NCBI GenBank assembly: GCA_025024175.1
Contig: QCXZ01000064.1
Location: 17,360,001 to 17,424,000, forward strand
Direction: 5' to 3'
Length of the DNA: 64,000 nt
Origin: Rhyzopertha dominica
Taxonomy: Eukaryota > Arthropoda > Insecta > Coleoptera > Bostrichidae
Made by a program: the position numbers and the translations under genes. Each line of letters opens with the position of its first letter. Position 1 is the first letter of the stretch. Positions 21,172-34,398 of this stretch are shown here, piece by piece. The notes under the pieces were generated by a model, which made no database searches, was not told the origin of the DNA, and worked only from the letters and a program-made list of their open reading frames with translations.

Positions 21172-21516
21172 AATGATAATGTGAAGCTTTCGATCTGGAT
21201 GACTGTGGTCAATGTCTTCTTCTTTCTTATTCTTCTTCTTCCTCTTCCTCTTCCTCTTCCTCTTCCACTTCCACCTCCTCTTCCTCTTCCTCTTCTTCTT
21301 CTTCTTCTTCTTCTTCCTTGTCGCACTGATCACCCTAACCGTGTGTTATTATTAGTGGGTGTTAGTTAGTGTGTTCTCCGCGACGTCTACATCCACGACC
21401 GCGAGCTTGCCACTGAAGATTTCTGCCGCAGTAGTAGGCGAAACGTCTGGAGAAGGAAGTAGAAGAAGACATCGACCACTGTCATCCAGCCCGGAAGCTT
21501 CACATTATCATTATAT
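21172..21516 (+). repeat. Foldback element with hammerhead-like core
   Basis: The outer arms 21172-21224 and 21464-21516 are inverted copies (ATAATGTGAAGCTT faces AAGCTTCACATTAT; GACTGTGGTCAATGTCTTCT faces its complement near 21,465). The centre holds a CTTCCT/CTT microsatellite and a unique part with CTGAAGA (21413-21419) and GAAACGTC (21440-21447), the two halves of a minimal hammerhead core. CTGC/GTAG can form the top of stem II, and CCA/TGG can start helix I. This resembles terminal repeats of Penelope-like elements. No protein-coding part is present. Confidence 0.55.
21225..21320. repeat. CTT / CTTCCT microsatellite
   Basis: Nearly pure pyrimidine tract of CTTCCT and CTT units. It creates an artefactual proline/leucine-rich reading frame. 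Confidence 0.9.
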
Positions 21517-24500
21517 TTCAAATATCTTGGGAGTAATTTTAATATACAACATCAGAAAGTGATTCAAATGGAATGCATATAAATTTTGTTTTAGAAGTAG
21601 AAAGGGATGAAAGCAGCGTTGTTGGACTTAAAGTATAGAAGAGTTAAATCTGACATTTTAGCGTCAAGGTATAAGAGCATTATTCGACAACATCTAGTCT
21701 AACGTTAATCAAACCACAGCACAGGCTCAATTTAAAGTAAACTAAAATACTTTTGTAAGGGATTACAAAGATATAAACAGCAAAAACTGGACATAGCCAC
21801 TATAAAAGGCAGATTGAATCTAAATATTTGAAGTTAAAGATATACACTACCTAAAACTCAAAAACAAAAACGCCTGCAGCAAATAACAAACAAATAGAGG
21901 CAAACGCTGAGCACCTTAATAGTCCCATGAAACAACTGCTCCTTCAAGCAGTTCTCAACCCACAGCTAATTCAGTTACTGTTGAAAGTAGACCAGAGAGA
22001 ACTGTAAAACCGCCTAGCAGGTACCTATATTACATAAATCTTTTAAGCACGGAGGGACAACCTACTGTAATGTATGCTTGCTTATAAATTTAGTTTTAGA
22101 CAGAGGGTGACATCTTTCATCATTGACGTTAATGGGGTGCTTTTTGTATTTCAAAAAAAGTTGTTGAATGCAATAAACGAGGTCCATCAGTGTCATTATT
22201 TCCATACTTCACAATAATGAAGAGCAAAAGAAATAAGTCAATTGCTAAAGCTACAGTATAAAAAACACCATTGACATCCGTTGTTGCGTGTGCAACAGAA
22301 ACATGAAAGCATTAGAGACCCAAAAAAACAAAACAATCGCCGACGCTAAGTAAATTTGCATTTGATACCCAAGTACCGTCTCAATGAAATGAGTAGTCAT
22401 TGAATTCTCGCCATATTGCACTTCCAATTGACACTGCGGGTCTCGATCGGGACACATGTACCCACCGATACAATTTATTTTAAATTCCGAGTAATTATGC
22501 CAAAAATTGACCCTATATAGCAACAATTCAGAGCGTTTACAGAACCATTTCCAACGTTAAGATTTGCTTCTGTCAGAACTATATTCTTAAAAATGAAATA
22601 GCTTAACTCGATAAGCTTACGATTAGTATTCACTAGAACGAAACCGTTGAGGAGCAAAGAATATCCGCAACGGAGGTCATATATCTATTCATAGTGAAGC
22701 TTGTTGGCATCTTATTTAGTTGTGGGTTGGTGCACAAAAATTAAACACCCTTTGGCTAAAGGACATAGGATGGCGCCCAAACTCGTACTCAAAATACTCA
22801 TATGGCGCCATCATTAGTCCCGCTATACGTCAAATATTTTGGCAGTATCATTTAATTGTGCTGAAAGCTTTTTCTTTGAACGTTATCCATGATGGTGCCA
22901 GTGTATACTGCATTTTCTTATTCAAAACAAATTAAATAATTTAACAAATTATTTAGTGCGCTTGTTCGTTAATAGTACTTGGCTGTATCAAAGGATGAAT
23001 TTCTGATTTTGAGGGTCAGTTATATCGATTCTATAATGCTACGAGTCCAGTGGGCATGAGAAGTGAGGTAATAATTCCGCTTACAGGTTTTATTCAAAAT
23101 TCCGTATCAACAACCTCTAATGGAAGCACCCACGCTTCTATTCTCGTACGTGGTCGAAATTCCCTCGTTGGGCAGGATGCCAGACCCGGCACACGACACT
23201 TAATAAAGCTCTGCTGGGGTTCTGACCTTTTTTTCTTTTAATGACAATGTACTAGTAAGGATTAGGTGATTTAAAGTGTGGGGAGCATCCTCAATGTAAA
23301 TTTAGCATAAGGAAATTGTGAAAGGCGACCGGGAGGTATGAATTACAAAGGGAAACCTACCAAAGTTGCTACAGCAACCGAGGAAGTGAGATAATGGGGA
23401 ATGGTTTCCATTTGTTTGCTTTAACCGCATAAATAAAAAGGGTTTTGACCTAAAATATCTTCTATTATCTTGTTTTATTTATCTGTTTTCCGACAGTTGG
23501 CGATCTTATGCTGCTATGGGAACAGGCATCCAGTAATGTACTTCGGGATTTCAAAATTTAAATACCTACCTATTCACATCGTCTAAACTTATTATCATAC
23601 AATAAAAATTCATCCTTCATATATCCTGAACTGTGTCAGTATAAGGGCCCTTCGAATATTATGTGCATCTATTACAGAGGGATCGTACCCTAAAACAGTT
23701 AATTTAGTATGGATCCTGCATAATGTATTATAATTTTTAAACTGTCTCAGACTAATGCAATGGATGTAAAATAAGTGAAGATGTGTGCATATTACAGACG
23801 CTTTCTACCATGTAACAGATAGTTCTAGACGAGTTGAAAATTTGTTTTAGGATTGGCTTTTTAACATTCGTTCTTTTTTGCGACGGTGCGATGGTTTCCG
23901 TTTGGCAATGTCAAAACATGTCTTTGTGGAGACCTAGGTTCCTTCTGTAATTTACTTTTATAAAAACAAGGCTGGAGCAATCCAGAATACTTCTCTTCCT
24001 TGAAAACTTTTGTTGTTTGAGCAAGTTAACATTTCCTTTACAACCTTCTAAGTGTACTTGTATTTTATTAACCTAGGACTGCCTTGCTGCAGGTATGTAT
24101 TGCCATATGTGGTCTCTAAATTCTACCTGCAAATTTGCAGTTGTTTTATAATATAAATTGACTTGATTCCTACCAAAAGTAACGCAGTGTCCACATTTGT
24201 CTATGACTATTACGTCCAAGCACGGTTAGGATTAGGGTTAATGGAACCCGTTGATTTGGTGCGGGTTCATTCCCTATAGACACAATAATGTTATGCTGTA
24301 TTCTCCAAAAGTTATTTGTTTATTCAAGATAAACGACAGGAAACTTAATAACGGCTATTTAACTATAATATGGCGAATTTATGTTTGCCGCCATAGCAGG
24401 TGAGAAAAAATTAGGAATCATTAAAGCGGCAAAGGCACAGACAACTGTTTATCTGTGTAAAATATACTCATCACATGATATATTCTACCGTCACCTTTAA

Positions 24501-27500
24501 TTGCAAAGGTTGCACAATCATTACCGTTTTCTTTTCTTTTCCCAAATTTCTTTAACGTTTTTTTGTTCCCTATAGGTACGTATTGATAACGTGGATTCTA
24601 ATTTTCCATAATATTAGCACAAATACAAAGTACTCTTACTAAAATTCCTATTGCGAGTGTTTACGATTATTTTATAAGATTGTTTATCAAAAACACCTCT
24701 TTCTTTTTTTTGCATAAACTGCCATTTCTCGTCCGTTTTAAGATTCGTTCGAAGGACAAACTAGCTTTTATACTTTTCGTTGTACATTTTTCTTGGAATA
24801 GCTTCAAGTAAATATCTCCAAATACTCACACTAGGTTATAAAACGTATATAGGTTTAAAGACTTTATTAGAATATTCACAATTTTACTTCTGCTACCAGA
24901 ATTAACCTTAGTGAGGCAGTGTCTACAGGCTTCTGAATATGACAACCTTAACAAGCTGAACTAAATCCTGAAAGAAAAAGTGGGTTTGCGCCTAATTTTA
25001 TACAGGTGGTGGGGATGCTTGGACGGTGAAGGAAATAGATTGTGAAGGTGTGGATGGCCGTTGTGTGATTGGATTGCCGATACTGGCGAGGTGATAGTCA
25101 TCTTTACTTTTCAGGTTGATAGGGTGTTTACAAGTTTCAACTGCTTCTCGTGTAGAAAGATGCATTTAAGTACCGATACACAGAGTGGCCTAAACGACCA
25201 TTTGGTAACCGGGTGACAACGACAACAGGAAGTGGGCAATGTTAATTTATATATCAGTCTTATTGTATCGGGATAGTAGTTGACGAATGAAAATATTGAA
25301 GTAGATTATAATGTAAGTGAGTTCTGACATAAGTGTTTTGAAATATTTCAAACATGTGAAGATGTTCTCTCCGTGTAGTTCTGCTATTATAGTGGATAAA
25401 TTAACAGTGCCAGCAATGGACCTAAGTGGAACTTCTTTTTTTATGTATTTTTGGGAGACCCTATAGACGAGAGGTTTTAATTTTTTGGAGCTAGCTTGTT
25501 TCGATCACCTTGAGGGATTTCTGGACTCTTAAGCAATGAATTAAGATATTTTTAAATTCTCGAAGTAGAGCCGTGAGAAGTGGGAGTATTGTTGATTGTT
25601 TCTACATAAACGGAAGTATCGTATGCTGCAGTCGCTTTGCCTTTGCCAGCCTAAACGAGGATTACAGAAGTATTCCACATGCGTCATGCTATCCTAAAGA
25701 GTTTGTTTAAAAGTAACTATGAATATAAACTACTGTTTTTTTTCTTATATTAATACTTGGAACGCTAGTGGACACAACCCTTTATTCATACGAGTATATA
25801 TTACAAGTACACAAAAATTTATATGGAAACATTTGTTGTATATCAGCTGATTCACATAAATGTAGTAATCACATCCTTGTGTACTGGAACTTGCCTGGCC
25901 GCTCTACCTCGTACCTTCGGGTCTCTCTGGTGCCTACTTTATAATCCCGTTAATCTTGCGGTTTAAGTAATATGCCTTCAATTAAGCTGGTGTGAAACAT
26001 ACAAGGGTAGGTATTCCTCGGTGGCGTTACAGCAATAAACTGCAATTTGGAGAGACCAATCCTACTACAGGTCCCTAGACAGCACGTAGGACCTTGCCTT
26101 GTTTGTTGANNGAAACAGTTTCAAAGTTAAACACTAGCTAATGTGACACCACCGGATGGGCTGTAAAAAGCAGATTAAGGCGAGCGCAAAACATCACCTT
26201 TTTGCTAAATATCACGAATATTAAATGTGTTCCGAGCTTGCATTAAATTTCTAAAATATGCAGAGCTACCTACAACAAAACCCAATTTCCAAAACGTATG
26301 CACGCCGTATTCTAACTGGTATTTGGGATGCTGCTCGAAGCTTCGCATGTTGGACAGCATTCCGCGAAACTACGTTCTGTGCTATTTCCATCCGGAATGC
26401 TCGGCAGTACGCGTCCTTATCGTATCCGTTTTATTTAATTCGGATTATGTTGGGGGCAATCATCCGGAATTCTGGGGACTCTGGTTAACCGAGATAGAAC
26501 GGCCGTAAGATCCTGCTTAATGCTTGACCTGTAAGCTGATGTAAGACATTTCTACAAGGGATTACAGAGACAACGGCCGACTGTTTTTCTTGTCACAGAG
26601 GAATTAGGCTTTGAGGAGGATCGTTTTTGCCCAAAAGTACATTTACCAAGTACGGTATTTAAAAATTGTTGAAAGTTTAAACGTCATGTCCTATTAAATG
26701 AACGTAGCGTTGTAGTGGTAGTTTCCTCCAAAATACCTCTTCTTATAAATTAAGGTGTCTATGCAAAATCATTTTTCGGAAAGGAAGAAATTAAGGAATG
26801 CAATAGTTCTGTTAAAGATCAGCCCATGAATATGCCTATACATATTTACGTAAAAGCTTATTTCGGAGTATTCAAGATAATGTGGAACTAGATCCTTAAT
26901 CAACTTAGCGATTCCAAAAATAAATGACGCCGTCATTTTTCATTTTGTCTCTTTCCACGATAGTTTAGAAGTTATAAATTGCTTTCATTTTAAATACGAA
27001 TATATAATAAATAATATTCTTAATAATAATTGTTTGTCCTTATTACATATGAATATATATCTGCTTATACATAAATAAAAGCATAACATTTACAGGTTAT
27101 TTATATTCCGACTTTTCATCCATATAAAAAATCTTTCTGGAAATATTTCATGCCGTAACTAACGCTATAATGGAAATATTGCGTAAATTATACTCTTCTG
27201 CGTTAGACGTGAAGAAAATGTAGATAAAGCACTTTGACGCAGAACATTAGACGAGTGGGTTAAGTATATTATACCTTAAACTAAATAAAAATAGGTTTTG
27301 TTAACCACTCCGTGTGTTAAATTCCTTAACATTTGTAAAGTTTGAAACAAATTTTTAGTACATATTACGCACTTGCATAATGTGATTTAGTAAGTCATCA
27401 TGGTATCCAAATACCCTTCTTACTTCTTTGGGACACAAAAGACAAATAATACGTTACCAAGTCTTTCCCTCCATGCCCATATTACGTAAAAGCCAATTTT

Positions 27501-29224
27501 TGACATGCTAGTAAATTCGGAACCGCATACTTCATATTCAAGTTATTTTTTCTTAAAAAAAGGTTTCATTACAACTTACAATTATCATTTGCTTGTTTAA
27601 ATTAATGTCCTTGGTTCAGCAATGAAAAATATTCGTCTAGCCCTTCAATATAGCATAATAAAATGATTGACTTGCGATTAAAAGATTTGCTATCAAAGGA
27701 ATACAAGGGTAGAAGAATAAAATCGCCTGCCTATATTTTCGGATTTATAGAAGAGTGACAAAGTCACAGTTTACAGTCATTAAGGAACCCATTTGGCATC
27801 AATGGGAGCTANTCNTATAAAGTGATTTTGATCGTCATTGTTCAAGTGATCTNGGCCTAATTAATGTATGCCCAAACAAGTTGTCCCTCTTTAGACATTT
27901 GTCTANTTATCATAATTATAACAAAATGATTTTTTGTTTACAATAATAACACTTCAAAACAATATTGACATTTTAGGCGTTCTACGCGCCTATCACTGTT
28001 TAAGAACAACTAAAGTCGGCATTATCATAAATGTTGATCAGCTAGTAGCCAATCTATGCAATTTAGCTCTTACAACATTTATCACATCTTACAAACAATA
28101 TTTGTTCTCAGACCACATGCTTTCGGATGTCAGAAACGATAGCAAATATGCTAATTTGTTTTGACGTCATATTAAGTTTTTAACACTTGTATTATATAAA
28201 AATGATCGAAACAGAAAATTATATTAGGCATTGTTACTAAATCTGTCAAGATAATCTTAGGTTTGGCAACGCTCTTGAGTACAATCATATAAAATACATG
28301 TATGTGCATTTACGGGTATGAGTATTTTTATAATAACAACAACAATTAAATTGCCATTCACATTACTTAAATTGCACATTTTCCGCTAATATGTTCTGCG
28401 GTTCTGCCAGTGCTTGCTTATTAAAGATATATTCGGAAAACCTATTATTATTCAACATGGTGAGTAGGTTTAAATTCATAATGAATGATAACACTCCACC
28501 GTAAAATCCATATGCCTGCCGAAAGCTGTCTAAAAACGACCACTAACATCGACTAAAGTACTTGTATACAGAATAAACATAAATTCGACAACTGCGAATG
28601 TGTTAAGGGGATTATAAGGTGCTTAGCGTTGTCGAATTCGTTATGGAAACTCAACTTTACATAAATCCGGTGCTAATTATTGCACACGAGCGTTCTCGGG
28701 TGCACACCTGCGCTTACAAAACGCGTGCCACATCGAGTGGTACAGAAATATACACACCGTTTCCACCATAGCCTTCTTTTTAGTGCTTCTGTTTATTTCG
28801 CTTTTTATAGTTCCTGTCATTCATACCAAAATAGAACTGGAATTTTCTTTAAAAATGCAATTCGAACCTTGACAACGCTAAAACAAACAAGCAAAGTCGG
28901 TTTAGGACTAAATCAGCTATAGAATAGGGAAAACTTTATGGTAATTAAACCGCAATCAGCGTCTACGTGTGTGGCTCAAGCCCCTTGTATAAGGCACCAG
29001 AGATTTATAAACCTCATCTATTACCGCATGTGCGTTCGACTAAAATTGTGCTGTATAAATGCGACAATAGCCCCACAAGCCCGAATGCATTTTTCAGCGC
29101 TCAATTAGGTACACGTCGATTGCTGGACTGTTTACGGAAAACCAATAAATATTAATTAACTTGACAAGCAGAACAGTGGAATTCGTGCTGCGATTGATTT
29201 TTTATCTCCCTCTGTTATTTCCAG
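21517..29224. other. No gene recognised upstream of the first Sidestep-like exon
   Basis: About 7.7 kb with only short chance frames and N bases at 26,110 and 27,812-27,906. A more GC-rich stretch at about 26,030-26,600 has two overlapping open frames without a recognisable domain. The 5' exon(s) of the Sidestep-like gene may lie here or upstream, but I found no ATG exon with a signal peptide and a phase-1 donor that I would defend. Confidence 0.45.
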
Positions 29225-29357
29225 TGCCGGCAAAGGTTGTGTGGGGTGCGATAGGCAGAGATGTGGAATTGCCCTGCGATGTCACGCCACCGGTACCCTC
29301 TGATGCCGTTAACATGGTTTTCTGGTTCAAAGACAGCATCGGCATGCCTTTGTATAG
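29225..29357 (+). CDS. Sidestep-family Ig receptor, exon a (first half of Ig1)
   Basis: This exon starts the recognisable coding part of a Sidestep-type immunoglobulin-superfamily receptor. Family members are cell-surface partners of Beaten path proteins in insect nervous-system wiring. It begins after a strong pyrimidine tract and TTTCCAG acceptor (AG 29223-29224) and ends TATAG before GTAAGT (29358). It reads PAKVVWGAIGRDVELPCDVT, then a proline-rich turn and NMVFWFKDSIGMPLY. This has the first Ig cysteine (ELPC) and the core tryptophan (FWFKD), in the wording characteristic of the family. The last codon is split: AG plus C of the next exon gives Ser, restoring the family motif LYSLDARGG. 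Entry is phase 1, so at least one upstream exon carrying the signal peptide must exist. The open frame through the pyrimidine tract lacks an ATG and is intronic. Confidence 0.9.
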
Positions 29358-29849
29358 GTAAGTACACGGTTAAGAAATGAGTAATAATTCTAGTCGATTG
29401 CCTATGGTGTAAGACGAAACTAATTCTCTAATAACATCCGAAAATTATTATGTTAAACGGGTTCTCTATGGAAATATCACGCTTATTCGTATTACACATG
29501 ACAAAAACATAAAGGATGTGTGAAATATAAACAGTGATATCATTGTTAGGCATATTTTGAAAGATTCAGATCACACTGGCAGTTCTGGGAACTAGCTTAC
29601 ATAAAAAGCTGCTATGAAGCAACTCAACTGTGCTTTCCAGCTTGTTTTCAATAAAATACTAAATTATCTTGCTAACTACAACAAATTGAGAAGCACTTTT
29701 ATCCATGCATATTTACAACTTTTACATATTTCGTTCAATTTACTGGTGGACTGGCACGCAGCCCGTAAGCATCATCACATGGTTTTGACCTACATCGCTC
29801 TATTTTTTTTATAATTTAAAATGTATAGGTGCTGAGGCAGTTATGGTTA

Positions 29850-31060
29850 TTGTGCTCTTATTGGAAACGCAAAACAAATGCGAACGCACACACCAAATCA
29901 CAGCGCTGCAGGCAATAAACGCGCACTATCACATCACTCACGCAAACGGAGCCACAAAGAGTCGAGGCTGTTCTTGAAGATGATGATGATGATGATGATG
30001 TAACGACGAAATCAGGTAACCGACTCCACTGGTTTGAAGACTGCTGGAACGAAAGAATTGCTTCCGCTTCTACAAATAGTTCTTTGGTTGCCTTGTCAGT
30101 ATGGGCGTTTAGGGCCTTGAAGACAATGCAGAGATTGTGGCGAGTGCGGCGCCCCCAAAGAAACGCCAATCGTAACAATCTAAGACGTTCGGCACATGGA
30201 AAGTTTCTATTAAATGGAAGCAGTGTTCTGGCGGCTCGACGTTGGACTCTTTCGCTAAGTTAGTTAGTTGTCTGGTATTCGACAGGGGGACCACATAGTT
30301 AGTAGCAGTATGTTCAAGAAGAGATCTAATGTAGGACTTGAAAATGACGGAGGTCATGGGGTCTGTGTCTGGGGTTTTAGATTACAAGGAAGTTTTGAAA
30401 AAAGGAAGGGTTTTGTTAGCAGTTAGTCTGCTTTACTAATTCGGTTACATAAACCTGACTTGACCTGCCCCCAATTCCAGTACTCGAGACGGATATCTTC
30501 TGTCCAAGTGAAGCAGCACGCATTTTTAATATAATAAGAGTCGGATCGTACTCGGTAGTGGCCACCTGGTACGATCAATAGTCAGTAATCAGTTTAAATT
30601 AAGTCTAGCAAGAAATAAATTTTGTTTATTGGTTGGTTGAGTAATTGAGTTATGGTATTGTTTATCTTCAATTCTTGGAAGCTCCTCAAGGAATTAGAAG
30701 TTTCGCTTTGGGGCTAAAGGCCACTTAATCTTTGGACAATTAAAATCTCCTAAAATAACACAATTGTAGTAAGCAATTGAAAATACTTTCCAGTTCAATC
30801 CCATACAGTAGTGGAGTAGTGGAGCCAGGGGGAAGGGCGGTAAACGCAGACAATAGTGAGAGATGTAGTAGTAAAAGGTAAATGCAACTTATAGAGGCTC
30901 AGCATTTGGAATTTCTACTTGGATACATGCGATCTTGATATATCGCTGGTCAGGTTTCCTAACATGAATGTATGCACCTCCACCTTTACAGACTCCACGC
31001 GTTGAACACACACAAGCAGTTCATCAGGATAACTCAATCTGTTGTCTTATTTTTTTTTGT
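29850..31060 (-). mobile_element. LINE retrotransposon remnant (endonuclease plus RT 3' part)
   Basis: On the minus strand, read from 31,060 downward, the sequence gives an APE-type endonuclease relic: KGGGAYIHVRKPDQRYIKI (about 30,990-30,930), VCVYRP (about 30,840) and VILGDFNCPKIKW (about 30,760-30,720). These are standard landmarks of non-LTR endonuclease domains of the Jockey/CR1 type. At about 30,360-29,860 it resumes with the end of the RT region: SYIRSLLEH, then after a frameshift ERVQRRAARTLLPF, ERLRLLRLAFLWGRRTRHNL and FKALNAHTD. The main RT core (YADD region) between 30,640 and 30,360 is missing. A GAT microsatellite (29,978-30,000) follows. Several stops and frameshifts make it inactive. 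Confidence 0.75.
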
Positions 31061-31329
31061 AGCCGAAGCTGCCAAGTTTTATTTTAAGGAAAAAAAAATC
31101 ACTGTATCACAAATGCACTAAAATCTAAAACAACTTAATCGGGTCTTCAATTTTATGGTGCTCTTTAATCTTCTCACTTTTTGCACCATATAAATTGAAT
31201 TATCTTCCAGAATTATTTGCATTGCACTGCCAATTGTACATTCTGCTACTGATTACACCTTAACATTGAAAGTTTCTAATCCAGAATACTGTTTATTATC
31301 GAGGAACGTTTTGACCTTGTGAGTTTATT

Positions 31330-32075
31330 TTACAACAGTAAAGACTGTTTCAAAGCTGCTGGTCGCAGCTTCCTTGAATTGTATCCGGCTGAACCCCTCC
31401 GTCACAAATAGGTAAGGTTTGGAACTTATGAGAAAATTGGTTCAGAATGGGAAACATAAAACCGTCCGAGTTTTTACTGATGGGTTTGTTCTCATGGAAA
31501 ATACACAATCCACTGCAAGTTTCTGAAGTCAGCACATTAACAGTCGGCACAAGAGGCTTTTAATGAGAGAAACCAAGAACAATAATCCACGTTTTATTTA
31601 CAATATTTGGTGATCAGATGAATCTACATTTTTTTAAATGGCTATGTTAATCGACGTAACTGCAGACTCTGGAGCGATATTAACCTCCACTCCTCATAAT
31701 ATTAAAAATCCTTTCTTTCTGGAGGAAAATCTTGACGGTCAAGCTTGTCTCGATGTGCTAAAAATATTAATTATTTGTGCCCATATNAGTGACATCATGG
31801 ACCAAGCTGGAGTTGAATGCAATTCAACTAGTTTTTCAGCCGAACGAGAATAGGGGGGAAATTTTGCTCCTCCTGTCACGCAATTTCTTAGGGGCGCTGG
31901 ACTGGACGGAGGGGATCCTATTGAATGTTCAGCAAAGGTTCCAGATCTTACACCCACAGATTATTTTGTGGGGGGGCATTTCAAGTCTAATTTTTTTTAA
32001 ATGTATCCGTTATCCTCGGGGGAATAACGACAAAAATTATGTTGAGTGCCAGCAGTTTTCAGAAGTATCAAGCAG
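31330..32075 (+). pseudogene. DDE_3-type (Tc1/mariner superfamily) transposase pseudogene
   Basis: Scattered frames on the + strand keep the order of an insect DDE_3-type transposase. AAGRSFLELYP-EPLRHK with GTYEKIGS (about 31,345-31,440) fits the DNA-binding part. IWWSDESTF (about 31,600-31,630) fits the first catalytic Asp region, followed by VNRRNCRLWSDINLH (about 31,645-31,695). APPVTQFL, GLDGGDPIE, VPDLTPTDYFVGGHFKS (about 31,865-31,995) corresponds to the family motif RSPDLTPLDFFLWGHLKS. At least three frame changes and several stops separate these pieces, so it is non-functional. A second fragment of the same type lies at 36.1 kb. Confidence 0.68.
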
Positions 32076-34398
32076 ACGATGAGGTTTATGGGAACCTTTT
32101 ATTTAATCATTTGCAACTTTGCGTAATTTCATAAAGAGCTTTTGATGAAAATTAAGTATTTCGAAGCAGATTTGATCGTTTTATTTTCTAGGTATTTACA
32201 AGAGACTCTTACAATTACTTGACCCCTGCACCTAGGCATTTGCAAACAACAGCGTGTAATCATAGTGGAACATACCATGCACGAATTGAAAATTCTTTTT
32301 AAGAGAAAATACGGCATATGTCGCGTTATTATAAGACACCCGCCGTAAGAGCCTTTTAATGTATCATTCAGATTCATATACGGGGACCTACGGTGTTGTC
32401 AAAAAGTAGCACTAAGAGCCTGCCCGGGTTGTAATGGGTATTCAAGCGTCGAAGCGTCTCTCAATATTTGATGGGCCGTCTACTGTGATAGGTTCCGCAC
32501 GTTCAGCAAATTATTAAAGACGGTCTCTCGGCGGCCGCAATAAATGGGAATGTTTTATTGTGCCATTAAATAATCCATTACATCTGAATTTTGATGTCTG
32601 GAATTGATGCAGACGTCTGTGCCATATCTGCCGTTATCGGGAAGGAGGAATTTCGCGATAAGCGGTTATGCAGGAATTCTTTGCATCGCACCCCACATCC
32701 GACGNAGGGTTAATTGCAGTGACAGATTGTAAATTTGAATAGTTATTCGGGGNATGGCGTAGTCGTATAAATGTGTAATAAAAGCGGGTTGAATACATCA
32801 AATTCTGAACTGGGCAATAAAATCGTTGCAGAATTTCAATCCGCATCGGAGCGAGTAATAAATTTAGTAAAAGTTTCATCGCAGACTGCTGCAACATTTG
32901 CGTGAGTTACGGGGCATCCTATATTATTGTTAGCAGATGGTTAGGAACTCGCATCCATTGTGGAATAGAAACAAATTATGTGGATGCCACAAGTGATCCA
33001 TCAAAATTCCACGCAAAGTTATTGATGAGATAGAGCTACCATTTATTCAAGCGCTCCAAATCTAGCTTTTGCAAAAGATATATAATAGGTGCAAGTTCAC
33101 TTGCAATAGCTTGTCCTTGAATAACACGCAAAGACATTAGGGAGTGATTATTCAGAAATTAGAAATAAATCTAAATAAATCCGAAAATGCTCCATAAGAA
33201 AGCTGGGTTCCCCTGAAGATTGTGTTTTTTATTTCAAATATTTCAGTAACTGGTTAAGATAAGTTTACTAATTAATTTCTTGGCACTGAATCTATTGGTG
33301 TTACGTTAAGTACTTTTTTTTATTTTGAGGCGTAAAATTTTCTTTGAAAACAATGTTTGCAAAAATTTTCTCTTTTAACAGATGGAAAACGCCCAAATCT
33401 TTTAGTTATTAAGGGGCGTAATCGATTTTTAACTAAGGCAAAATCAACGGATGGTTAAATGAAACACCCAGAGCAAAGACACTTCTTAAAAAACAATAAT
33501 TTTAATCCTGTATAAAGCAAGATATACAAAATCCACTAGTTACGCCAAGCAGCCATGGTCTGCAGTTAAATCCTGTCAAATCCCCTGTAATCATGTTTGG
33601 ATAAAAAAAGAACCTGGGTAGACTCAATCAAAATATGCATATTAAAGTCCCAAATATGTCTTTGGAAATTGTTCAATATGTTAAGAATATTGGTTTTAAA
33701 TGGATAACAGTGTGCTTTTTAATTCTTATGCCAATCATATTTAAATTACTAGTATCACATACTGCTGTATTTACTACTATGTGGTTTAGCTATATACTCC
33801 CTTACTTCAGCCAAGCAAAAAGAACTTCAATGGCTAAATATCGAAGAGAAGAACACGGTGTCTTTTCGTATAATGGTATAATAAATACAAAAGCATCAAG
33901 AAAATTTAATGACGTGGTGATTTACATTATGTAAATACTAGTTGGAAAGGCAAATGACATATTCCTAGTTTCAAAACTGCATCTTTTAAAACATGACATT
34001 GCTCTAATATATGAAAAGTAGCAAATCCTATTTTTGAAAGTATTAATAGCCTATCTTTTCATTAATTTAAGCTTCCTTAATTAATCTATTGCCAGGCAGT
34101 CAGTAATTTTATTAACATTAATGTTAACTTATTCATTAATTTGGTGTGGTTCTTTGTTTTCTAGATTGTTGTTTTAGTACAGTTATGAGCAGTATATGCA
34201 TTTCCTTGTAATAAAGTAGTGTAACTTACAAAAAGGTTGTGGAAGATCAGGTCAGGCAAACCTGTTGCTTGAGAGACTGAACTTCGTCTTTTAGCGCAAT
34301 AAAATGAATTAATTAATGGAGAAACAATCAATGTATGTATGTTTCGTTAATAAAGTTGTTATTGTATACGTGATTTTGAAACCTAGTAGCGTTTGGTA

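Noticed and set aside
21181..21369. Proline/leucine-rich 62-codon frame
   Set aside because: It is simply the translation of the CTT/CTTCCT microsatellite.
24220..24245. GGTTAGGATTAGGGTTAA, telomere-like words
   Set aside because: Only two or three imperfect units, with no tandem array.
26227..26508. Overlapping 93- and 76-codon frames
   Set aside because: Two frames open over the same bases reflect local composition; neither has a known motif.
29161..29224. Open frame before exon a that looks like a signal peptide (hydrophobic, ending before PAKVVWG)
   Set aside because: No ATG is available in frame (the frame is closed by a TAA at 29,146 and opens with TTG), and the stretch is exactly the pyrimidine tract and AG of a splice acceptor.
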